Assembly: GCA_012974475.1 (NCBI GenBank)
Contig: JAAXQD010000132.1
Location: 1-5,955 of the forward strand
Source of the DNA: Desulfobacterales bacterium
GTDB taxonomy: Bacteria; Desulfobacterota; Desulfobacteria; Desulfobacterales; UBA11574
Length of the DNA: 5,955 nt
Direction of reading: 5' to 3'
Under the pieces are notes generated by a model. The model was not told the DNA's origin. It searched no databases and saw nothing but the letters and a program-made list of their open reading frames with translations. The translations under genes and the position numbers were made by a program. Every line of letters starts with the position of its first letter. Within the stretch, counting starts at the first letter, position 1. Shown one piece after another: positions 1 to 4,757 of this stretch.

Positions 1-1
1 A

Positions 2-174
2 GCAGGGGATTTAGATTTATTTGAAAAAGGTGAATCGGGACCACTCAAAAAGACATCGCAGAAATCGAAAGACTGTTAAAGGCGGTGATAAAGTCTTTAG
101 AAAACAAACCCTTGACCCCTGGAATCCTTGGACCCTCTTCTCCAACTAAATTGGAGAAGAATCCTTATTATTAA
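2..174 (+). pseudogene. Possible 3' tail of an upstream gene, split between two reading frames
   Basis: I do not recognise a family, and this is a weak call. From position 2 one frame is open and reads GDLDLFEKGESGPLKK before running to a stop at 77-79. The neighbouring frame is open from 34 to a stop at 172-174 and contains an amphipathic, helix-like stretch, DIAEIERLLKAVIKSLENK (52-108). The two frames would join into one polypeptide if the A5 run at 47-51 had one more A. This could be a frameshifted gene end, a homopolymer sequencing error, or chance. The last part (109-145) is CTTGACC-like repeated wording that looks intergenic, so a functional C-terminus probably ends near 108. Confidence 0.28.
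136..160. terminator. Perfect 10-bp inverted repeat, weak terminator candidate
   Basis: TCTTCTCCAA (136-145) is the exact reverse complement of TTGGAGAAGA (151-160), with a 5-nt loop CTAAA. The following bases (ATCCTTATTATT) are T-rich but not a true T run. It could be a poor intrinsic terminator for the upstream gene or an operator for the SYLF gene, which starts 43 nt downstream. The sequence does not decide between them. Confidence 0.4.
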
Positions 175-202
175 CCGCTATTCTACATTAGGAGTTAAAC
201 CC

Positions 203-904
203 ATGAAAAAAACAAGCAACAGATTATTAAATGTTCTATTTGCAGCCATTATCAGCACTATGGTTGTCGGATTCACCATCCCGGCAGCAGCGGCGGAACC
301 CGCTGAGCAGCAAGGGCTCGTGGATACGGCGCGTGTAACCTTTGAAAGCTTCATGGCTGATACAAACCAGGCATGGTTGAAGGAAAATCTGAACCAGGCC
401 AAAGGACTGATCATTATTCCGAGTTTGCTGAAGGCGGGATTTGTTATTGGGGGTTCCGGAGGCAGTGGCGTGCTCATTGTCAAAAACGATAAAACGGGAC
501 AATGGAGCCAACCGGCGTTTTACACCCTTGGTTCCGGAACCTTTGGGCTTCAGATCGGTGCCGAGGCAGCGGAAGTTATTATGATGGTGAGGACCCAGAA
601 GGCTGTGGATGCACTGTTTACCTCTTCTTTCAAGCTCGGGGGTGATACTTCCATTGCCGTTGGGCCGGTGGGCGCAGGTGCCAAATCGAATATCGTGGCT
701 GACATTTTTTCTTTTTCGCGAACCAAAGGCGCTTACGCGGGTGTTTCATTGGAGGGCTCTGTCATTTCGACTAGGGACAAATGGAATGAAGCTTATTATG
801 GCAAAGCAGTGAGTCCCGTCGATATTATTGTAAAGCGCTCTGTCAGCAACGCCGGATCAAAGGCTTTGCGTGCCAGCGTGGCCAAAGTTGCTGCTGGAAA
901 ATAG
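203..904 (+). CDS. Exported SYLF-domain (Ysc84/DUF500-like) protein
   Basis: A 233-residue secreted protein. The start is the ATG at 203: it has AGGAG at 190-194 with an 8-nt gap, and the product then opens with a textbook signal peptide (Lys2-Lys3, hydrophobic core about 8-26, cleavage likely after AAA near residue 31). The rest reads as a SYLF domain. It has the KGLIIIPSLLKAGFVIGG segment, a Trp followed by SQPAFYTLGSG, the long QIGAEAAEVIMMV segment, a GGD.S.AVGPVGAGA glycine-rich stretch, and a C-terminal FSRTKGAYAGVSLEGSVI with WNEAYYG. SYLF domains are known as lipid- or phosphoinositide-binding modules in eukaryotes. In bacteria the role is poorly defined, and periplasmic or outer-membrane lipid interaction is the usual inference. 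It appears monocistronic: no gene is close upstream, and a decayed gene follows. No clear promoter was found. Confidence 0.93.
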   Translation: MKKTSNRLLNVLFAAIISTMVVGFTIPAAAAEPAEQQGLVDTARVTFESFMADTNQAWLKENLNQAKGLIIIPSLLKAGFVIGGSGGSGVLIVKNDKTGQWSQPAFYTLGSGTFGLQIGAEAAEVIMMVRTQKAVDALFTSSFKLGGDTSIAVGPVGAGAKSNIVADIFSFSRTKGAYAGVSLEGSVISTRDKWNEAYYGKAVSPVDIIVKRSVSNAGSKALRASVAKVAAGK

Positions 905-906
905 GT

Positions 907-1116
907 GAAGGCGCAACAACTTTTGATGTCCCCGGTCGATTTGATTTCATTACGGATTTTGATGCCATTTGCGATCAGGCAAGACCTGATAGCGTGTTAG
1001 CCGGCATCTGCAAATCGCTCAAATCAGGCGGTGTTTTTTTGATGCAGGACATCGCGGCCTCGAGCCAGGTGTATAAAATCATCAGTCACCCCGGTAGCTG
1101 TCAATTTAACGAATAG
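907..1116 (+). pseudogene. Fragment of a class I SAM-dependent methyltransferase
   Basis: The frame from 907 to the stop at 1114-1116 has no start codon or Shine-Dalgarno of its own but reads like the middle of a Rossmann-fold methyltransferase. FDFITDFDAICDQARP corresponds to the strand-4 region (family style: FDLVTTFDAIHDQARP). VLAGICKSLKSGGVFLMQDI corresponds to the post-strand-4 helix and the LKPGG turn with strand 5. A short SSQVYKIISHP follows before the frame ends. The SAM-binding glycine-rich motif I should lie upstream and is missing, because the homology begins only after the SYLF stop codon. The C-terminal third is also absent. About 60 codons survive of a protein that is normally 300 or more. 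The family match is from memory of the motif style, so the exact subfamily is uncertain. It is almost certainly non-functional. Confidence 0.72.
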
Positions 1117-1118
1117 GC

Positions 1119-1147
1119 TTGACAAAGACTTTTGCAAGGCATATTGT
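1119..1147 (+). promoter_or_regulatory. Predicted sigma-70-type promoter for the helicase gene
   Basis: A perfect -35 TTGACA (1119-1124), a 17-bp spacer, and a -10 TATTGT (1142-1147, 4 of 6 consensus bases). It begins 3 nt after the stop of the methyltransferase fragment. Transcription would start near 1154 and give a leader of about 95 nt that includes the terminator hairpin at 1194-1222. Confidence 0.5.
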
Positions 1148-1193
1148 TCATCCAACAATAGTGTTCCTGGTTGTCAATCAAAAAATATGAGTA

Positions 1194-1222
1194 AGCCCCG
1201 GAATAACTCCGGGGCTTTTTTT
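1194..1222 (+). terminator. Intrinsic terminator upstream of the helicase, possible attenuator
   Basis: AGCCCCGGA (1194-1202) pairs perfectly with TCCGGGGCT (1208-1216) around the loop ATAAC, and the stem extends by one A-T pair. An uninterrupted T run follows to 1222. It lies only 26 nt before the helicase start codon and about 40 nt after the predicted transcription start. It could close transcription coming from the SYLF region, or act as a premature terminator inside the helicase leader. Confidence 0.88.
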
Positions 1223-1248
1223 ATTGGAACACAGAAAGAAGGTATATA

Positions 1249-2466
1249 TTGAATTTTGAATCATTTAATTTTCATCCCGCTGTTGCGGCCGGTGTTTTAG
1301 AAGCGGGATATGGTGTCCCGACACCGATTCAGGCTCAGGCAATCCCGCCGGTCCAGAAGGGTTGCGATGTGATGGGGATAGCCCAAACCGGCACCGGCAA
1401 AACGGCGGCATTCGTCCTGCCGATCTTGAATCGTCTGATGGGGAACAAATGCGGTTGTCCCCGTGCCCTGATCCTGGCTCCCACCCGGGAACTGGCCGAA
1501 CAGATTCATCAGGATATCGAAATCCTGGGGCGCAAAACCCGCCTTAAAAGCGTTGCGGTTTACGGTGGCGTGGGTATTAACCCGCAGATTAAAAAACTGA
1601 AGCGTGCCGATATCGTCGTTGCGTGTCCCGGTAGGCTTCTCGACCATATCGGTCGTCGTACCGCCGATTTCTCCAAACTGGAAGTGCTGGTAATAGACGA
1701 AGCTGACCAGTTGTTCGATATGGGTTTTCTTCCCGATATCAGAAGAATTTTGACGCATCTTCCACGAGTGCGCCAGACGCTGCTTTTCTCGGCTACCATG
1801 CCCACCGAAATACGACACCTGGCCAAGGACATCCTGGGAAAACCGGTCACGGTTCAGATAGGAACGACCGCGCCTGCAGACACTGTCAGCCATGCGCTCT
1901 ACCCGGTCGCCCAGCATCTGAAAACGGCGCTTTTGTTAAATCTGTTGGGTACCACCCCTATCCGGTCGGTTCTGGTCTTTACTCGAACCAAACACCGAGC
2001 CAAGAGCCTGGGGAAGAAATTGTCTGTTGCCGGCTACCGGTCGGCTACACTGCAAGGGAACCTTTCCCAGGGCAAACGTCAGGCTGCATTGGATGGCTTT
2101 CGGGATGGGACTTTTCAGATCCTGGTGGCTACCGATATCGCCGCTCGCGGAATTGATGTAACCCGGATTTCGCATGTCATTAACTACGATATCCCCTCAA
2201 CTCCCGAAGCATACATTCATCGTATCGGTCGGACCGGCCGCGCCACTCACACGGGCGAAGCTTTAACCCTTATTACCGGAGACGATCGCAAGATGGTTCA
2301 TGCCATCAATCGAATCATCGGTTCAAAGATCGAGCAACGGACCTTGTCAGCTTTTGATTACAAAGCTCCGGCATTCATTCACAAGAACACTCCCCAGGGG
2401 CAGAGGAAGCCGTATCGCAAATTTTCAGAGGTGAAAAAGAGCGAAAGAAAAAGGCTTTACCCATGA
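1249..2466 (+). CDS. rhlE: DEAD-box ATP-dependent RNA helicase, RhlE type
   Basis: A 405-residue superfamily 2 RNA helicase that unwinds or remodels RNA duplexes using ATP. It is typically cytoplasmic and linked to ribosome assembly, RNA decay and cold growth. All core motifs are present: Q motif with PTPIQ (24-28), I AQTGTGKT (45-52), Ia PTRELAEQ (78-85), GG (106-107), Ib CPGR (126-129), II DEAD (150-153), III SAT (181-183), IV VLVFTRTK (241-248), V ATDIAARGID (294-303) and VI HRIGRTGR (324-331). Motif Ib has Cys instead of the usual Thr. The C-terminal tail is short and basic (KPYRKFSEVKKSERKR), shorter than in many RhlE proteins. The start is TTG at 1249, with AAGAAGG at 1236-1242. No in-frame ATG lies upstream before the terminator, and MNFESFNFHPAV matches the usual family N-terminus. 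It appears to be a single-gene transcript. Confidence 0.96.
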   Translation: MNFESFNFHPAVAAGVLEAGYGVPTPIQAQAIPPVQKGCDVMGIAQTGTGKTAAFVLPILNRLMGNKCGCPRALILAPTRELAEQIHQDIEILGRKTRLKSVAVYGGVGINPQIKKLKRADIVVACPGRLLDHIGRRTADFSKLEVLVIDEADQLFDMGFLPDIRRILTHLPRVRQTLLFSATMPTEIRHLAKDILGKPVTVQIGTTAPADTVSHALYPVAQHLKTALLLNLLGTTPIRSVLVFTRTKHRAKSLGKKLSVAGYRSATLQGNLSQGKRQAALDGFRDGTFQILVATDIAARGIDVTRISHVINYDIPSTPEAYIHRIGRTGRATHTGEALTLITGDDRKMVHAINRIIGSKIEQRTLSAFDYKAPAFIHKNTPQGQRKPYRKFSEVKKSERKRLYP

Positions 2467-2604
2467 ACCATCGCATTTAGGCTTAAAGCTAACATGCGGA
2501 TAGAAAGAGACAGGGATGCAGCATAGGAAACGTACCGTGCCCATTTTACAATTCTGGATGGACAATAGCTCAGAGAACACAAAATCTTTGTTTGGTTGTT
2601 AAAA

Positions 2605-2625
2605 ACCTGGTCCTCCGGGCCAGGT
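2605..2625 (-). terminator. Hairpin, terminator-like only when read on the minus strand
   Basis: ACCTGGTCC (2605-2613) pairs with GGGCCAGGT (2617-2625) around a 3-nt loop, with one G-U pair. On the + strand no T run follows. On the - strand it is followed by TTTT (2604-2601), which gives a weak terminator shape, but no minus-strand gene is visible to use it. Confidence 0.3.
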
Positions 2626-2663
2626 CAGAGAGTTATGGCTTTGCCTGAAGAATCCCTGAAAGA

Positions 2664-2697
2664 GTTTGAAGTGAACTAAAGTTTAAAGTGAGCTAAA
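2664..2697. repeat. Imperfect 17-bp tandem duplication
   Basis: GTTTGAAGTGAACTAAA (2664-2680) is followed directly by GTTTAAAGTGAGCTAAA (2681-2697). The two copies match at 15 of 17 positions. It is purine-rich and intergenic, with no visible role. Confidence 0.8.
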
Positions 2698-2705
2698 GCC
2701 CGCCC

Positions 2706-2745
2706 TGGTGCGCATTGCTCATATTTTGATATGACCTATGCACCA
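2706..2745. other. Nested inverted repeat (two-tier hairpin)
   Basis: The outer arms are TGGTGC (2706-2711) and GCACCA (2740-2745). The inner arms are TCATAT (2719-2724) and ATATGA (2729-2734) around the loop TTTG. Asymmetric internal loops separate the tiers. No T run follows. It could be part of an untranslated RNA structure, a decayed mobile element end, or chance. Confidence 0.4.
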
Positions 2746-2970
2746 TTACAAACATGCCTTTTGAGTATAGAGTATTGGTGACCGGTCTGGGCCAGGGTTA
2801 AGGAATTCTGCTGTTATTGTATACATCTCTAAACAGAGTTCACATGATTTTTGCCAGGCTTTCAAACCTTTGTAATTATTTAGCATTTCACTCGACCCCT
2901 TGCCACCTTGATTCATCAAATCCTTGAACCCTCTGGGATCTGGGAGATAACCTACTTATTTTACCCTCAT

Positions 2971-3063
2971 GTCATTCCCGCGAAGGCGGGAATCCAGGAA
3001 ATACAATGTGTTATGGATTCCGGCTCTCCCCCCGGATCAAGTCCGGGGTGCGGCCGGAATGAC
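2971..3063. repeat. Composite REP-like palindromic repeat (ATTCCC-N8-GGGAAT class)
   Basis: The ends are perfect inverted 8-mers, GTCATTCC (2971-2978) and GGAATGAC (3056-3063). Inside are two hairpins. The first is ATTCCCGC/GCGGGAAT with loop GAAG (2974-2993). The second has outer arms ATTCCGGC (3017-3024) and GCCGGAAT (3053-3060) and inner arms CCCCGGA (3030-3036) and TCCGGGG (3042-3048) with loop TCAAG. The 20-bp ATTCCC-N8-GGGAAT core has the same form as the dRS3 repeat of Neisseria, and similar GCGGGAATCC repeats are widespread in proteobacterial intergenic DNA. The second hairpin is followed by GG and T6 (3066-3071), so it may also terminate transcripts arriving from upstream. Translating it gives the familiar spurious HVIPAKAGIQ string, which is not a gene. 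Confidence 0.88.
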
Positions 3064-3109
3064 GGTTTTTTAATTGTCGGGTTAATAATTTATTTTTTGA
3101 TCGAAGAAA

Positions 3110-3138
3110 TTGACAGTGCCACAATGTGGGATTATATT
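3110..3138 (+). promoter_or_regulatory. Near-consensus sigma-70 promoter of the Cys-rich peptide gene
   Basis: A perfect -35 TTGACA (3110-3115), exactly 17 bp of spacer, and a -10 TATATT (3133-3138, 5 of 6). AT-rich DNA (3066-3100) lies upstream and could serve as an UP element. The predicted start is near 3145, leaving a leader of about 104 nt. This is the best promoter match in the window. Confidence 0.75.
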
Positions 3139-3144
3139 TGATAA

Positions 3145-3248
3145 TAGAGTTGCGACGTTGCCGTGTTACTTTTAGATAAAATACCAGATTGAATGGAATG
3201 CGGGGCAACAAACGTCTCACCTCTACCAAGATCGAAGGAGGTGATTTT
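3145..3248 (+). promoter_or_regulatory. Structured 5' leader that can sequester the Shine-Dalgarno
   Basis: The ribosome binding site AAGGAGGTGAT (3235-3245) is a full 11-nt match to the 16S anti-Shine-Dalgarno end, 3 nt before the ATG. TCACCTC (3217-3223) is perfectly complementary to its core GAGGTGA (3238-3244) and would close a 14-nt loop over it. Directly next to this, GACGTTGCC (3154-3162) can pair with GGCAAC (3204-3209) and AACGTC (3211-3216), giving 9 pairs with a 4-nt bulge. That helix ends one base before the SD-sequestering helix, so the two could stack. This suggests translational control by a ligand, protein, temperature or small RNA. No known riboswitch class is recognised. Confidence 0.5.
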
Positions 3249-3404
3249 ATGAGCGACCATAAAAAATCAGACAATACCGACAGTGGGGATCTAAAAGCTT
3301 CTGAATCTTGTTGCTATACGATCGATCCTTGTTGCTGCCAGGGTGTTGATCCCTGCGGCTGTTACGTTGATCCTTGTTGTTATGTCGATCCTTGCTGTCG
3401 TTAA
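3249..3404 (+). CDS. Small cysteine-rich (I/V)DPC-repeat peptide, function unknown
   Basis: A 51-residue peptide; I do not recognise a characterised family. The ATG at 3249 is fixed by a perfect AAGGAGGTGAT site, and the longer alternative from 3189 would bury that site inside the coding region. Residues 1-20 are hydrophilic and charged (MSDHKKSDNTDSGDLKASES). Residues 21-51 carry 11 Cys (21, 22, 28-30, 36, 38, 43, 44, 49, 50) around four DPC cores: IDPCCC, VDPCGCY, VDPCCY and VDPCCR. There is no signal peptide or membrane segment. The split into a polar leader and a Cys-rich core resembles RiPP precursors, and Cys pairs at this density also suit a metal-binding or metallothionein-like role. 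No modifying enzyme lies within the window. It has its own promoter, leader and terminator, so it is an independent, probably strongly expressed unit. Cys codons alternate TGT and TGC, and the last two repeats are near-identical 18-bp units, which suggests growth by tandem duplication. Confidence 0.85.
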   Translation: MSDHKKSDNTDSGDLKASESCCYTIDPCCCQGVDPCGCYVDPCCYVDPCCR

Positions 3405-3419
3405 ATACAAATAGTGTTC

Positions 3420-3452
3420 AAAGGGCCGGGAATAAATCCCGGCCCTTTTTTT
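3420..3452 (+). terminator. Strong intrinsic terminator of the Cys-rich peptide gene
   Basis: AAAGGGCCGGGA (3420-3431) pairs perfectly with TCCCGGCCCTTT (3437-3448) around the loop ATAAA, and the T run continues to 3452. It begins 15 nt after the stop codon. The hairpin style, with GGA-ATAAN-TCC at the top, matches the terminator at 1194-1222. Confidence 0.95.
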
Positions 3453-3798
3453 GTAATTGTAGGGATTCACATTTGCTTTTACAAAGTGGTTTGTCTGAAG
3501 TCTCCGGTGATCACGCCATAGAAAATACGGTGTGAATATCATCCGAGGCCGCTCTTGAGATCCATGGGGCTTATTTGATTGATTCAGAAACCCTGGCGCC
3601 TCAAGAAGGGAAAACACACCTTTTACCCCATTCACCTGTTTTTATATATTTTATATTCTTTATATTCCCTCTTTTTCAAAAACCATAATGCTGATATAAG
3701 AAATCATCGGGAGTCTCTCTGTTGATCGATTTTGGGACGATCGTTTTCGGACAAACAGGTAGAAGCTGCTCAAACCATACACATCTCGGGGATGCGCC
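3453..3798. other. Gene-free spacer before the hydrolase pair
   Basis: No supportable gene was found. The frame 3536-3688 is open for 50 codons but has no start codon or ribosome site and runs into AT-rich DNA. A perfect palindrome GTGATCAC lies at 3507-3514. A pronounced AT-rich block (about 3640-3680) precedes a possible promoter, and a weak GATCG/CGATC hairpin lies at 3724-3742. Confidence 0.55.
3673..3700 (+). promoter_or_regulatory. Possible extended -10 promoter of the hydrolase operon
   Basis: TGATATAAG (3692-3700) gives an extended -10 (TG, one base, then TATAAG, 5 of 6 bases but lacking the final T). A weak -35, TTTTCA (3673-3678), lies 16 bp upstream. It sits just after the AT-rich block and about 90 nt before the first hydrolase start. 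Confidence 0.35.
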
Positions 3799-4704
3799 AT
3801 GCAGGTAGAAAGGTGCTCGGGCACCATAATCTCGATTCCGTTTGATAATCACAAAATCGATGCGCTTTTATACGGGATGCCCACTCAAAATAAACATATA
3901 GCGGAAAGGCCTGTAATTCTTCGCCTGCATGGGATCTTGGGCAATCTGCTCGATGAAACCGAACATAAGCTCCCGAGCGTCCTCGCTGCCCATGGTTTTT
4001 CTTCTTTAACCATGAACACACTCCTTGCCAATCTGGGTCTTTTTTTCGGATTCGGCATATTCGACGACACAATGCCCCAGATCGGCAAAGCGTGTGAGTT
4101 CCTCGGGAAGGCAGGATTCAAAAAGATCGTCATTGCCGGACACGGACTCGGCGGCTGCATGGCCATAAGGTATGCAGCGTTGGGTCATGATCTTCCGGAA
4201 TTTTCCGCTGTCAAAGGCATCATCGCCATTGCAACGCCCTACTCGATGCCGGACACCATCCGTCGAAGATGGAGAAGATTCAACAGCGAGCCCACCTATA
4301 ACGAGATTTATGAAAAAGCAAAACGCGTTTTCAAACCCTCGGCAGGAGAAGAACCTGCCCGGGACGAACCCTTTGTTGTAAAACGTGCCCACGGAGACAC
4401 ATACCTTCCCGAACATAGTGAAGTGTACACGCTTAAAACCTGGTGGTCCCTTGCAGGCCCTGAGGCTGAAGGGACTAAAGTGTATAAGCACATGGGACGG
4501 GTGGAAGTGCCGATTCTCCTCGTCCACGCGTTGCATGATGATATCCTAGACCGTAGCGAGTTCGAGGACCTGGGCAAAGTTGCAATGGATGCGGGGAATA
4601 GCGACGTCACTCAGTTTTTTGTCGAAGCCGGTCATACGTTTGAAGGGAGACACCATGAACTTGGGCAAATCACCTTAAGGTGGCTCAATGACCGGTTTTC
4701 TTAA
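3799..4704 (+). CDS. Alpha/beta-hydrolase-fold protein lacking the nucleophile serine
   Basis: A 301-residue cytoplasmic protein with no signal peptide. It has an oxyanion-type HG (His44-Gly45), the GIFDDT segment (86-91), a nucleophile elbow written GHGLG (114-118), a lid region with TYNEIYEKAK (166-175) and TWWSLAGPEA (214-223), an acid in HDDIL (Asp247) and a late His in EAGH (His279). The elbow residue that should be Ser is Gly116, codon GGA at 4144-4146, while Asp and His are kept. It aligns along its whole length with the protein encoded just downstream, which has a normal GYSLG. Ordinary serine-hydrolase catalysis is therefore unlikely, and a partner or regulatory role, or different chemistry, is possible. 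The ATG at 3799 has only a weak site (CGGGGA, 3787-3792), and an in-frame stop at 3760 limits any extension. It is probably the first gene of a two-gene operon. Confidence 0.9.
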   Translation: MQVERCSGTIISIPFDNHKIDALLYGMPTQNKHIAERPVILRLHGILGNLLDETEHKLPSVLAAHGFSSLTMNTLLANLGLFFGFGIFDDTMPQIGKACEFLGKAGFKKIVIAGHGLGGCMAIRYAALGHDLPEFSAVKGIIAIATPYSMPDTIRRRWRRFNSEPTYNEIYEKAKRVFKPSAGEEPARDEPFVVKRAHGDTYLPEHSEVYTLKTWWSLAGPEAEGTKVYKHMGRVEVPILLVHALHDDILDRSEFEDLGKVAMDAGNSDVTQFFVEAGHTFEGRHHELGQITLRWLNDRFS

Positions 4705-4757
4705 ACCTAAGTTGAATCGAAGCTTGACAGTAAACGGCCAAAAGGAGTTATGCGTGA

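Larger units (their letters stand above)
2467..2970. other. Long gene-free spacer with several small structures
   Basis: No supportable gene was found here on either strand. The stretch holds a GC-rich hairpin (2605-2625), a 17-bp tandem duplication (2664-2697), a nested hairpin (2706-2745) and degenerate CTTGAACCC-type wording (about 2895-2935) similar to that at 111-140. No T-run terminator follows the helicase gene closely. The first credible candidate on the + strand is the REP-like repeat further on, which ends in T6. Confidence 0.6.

Noticed and set aside
128..202. 25-codon upstream extension of the SYLF gene from a TTG
   Set aside because: It would place a non-signal sequence before an obvious signal peptide, has no ribosome site, and spans the 136-160 inverted repeat. 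ATG 203 has AGGAG at good spacing.
1297..1917. 206-residue minus-strand open frame within the helicase gene
   Set aside because: It is antisense to a helicase with every conserved motif intact, and no ribosome site or family resemblance was seen.
2908..3141. 77-residue + strand open frame
   Set aside because: It is the translation of the palindromic repeat (HVIPAKAGIQ string) and has no ribosome site.
3189..3248. 20-residue N-terminal extension of the Cys-rich peptide
   Set aside because: The perfect Shine-Dalgarno at 3235-3245 lies inside this extension and clearly serves the ATG at 3249. No comparable site precedes 3189.
3291..3635. 114-residue minus-strand open frame
   Set aside because: It crosses the strong + strand terminator and is antisense to the Cys-rich repeats. 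It looks like low-complexity shadow sequence.
3536..3688. 50-codon open stretch before the hydrolases
   Set aside because: It has no start codon or ribosome site and its last third is AT-rich low complexity.
4006..4536. 176-residue minus-strand open frame within the first hydrolase
   Set aside because: It is a shadow of a well-supported gene on the other strand, with no independent signals.
4724..4752. TTGACA between the two hydrolases as an internal promoter
   Set aside because: The 17-bp spaced partner is GTTATG, a poor -10. Co-transcription is simpler.
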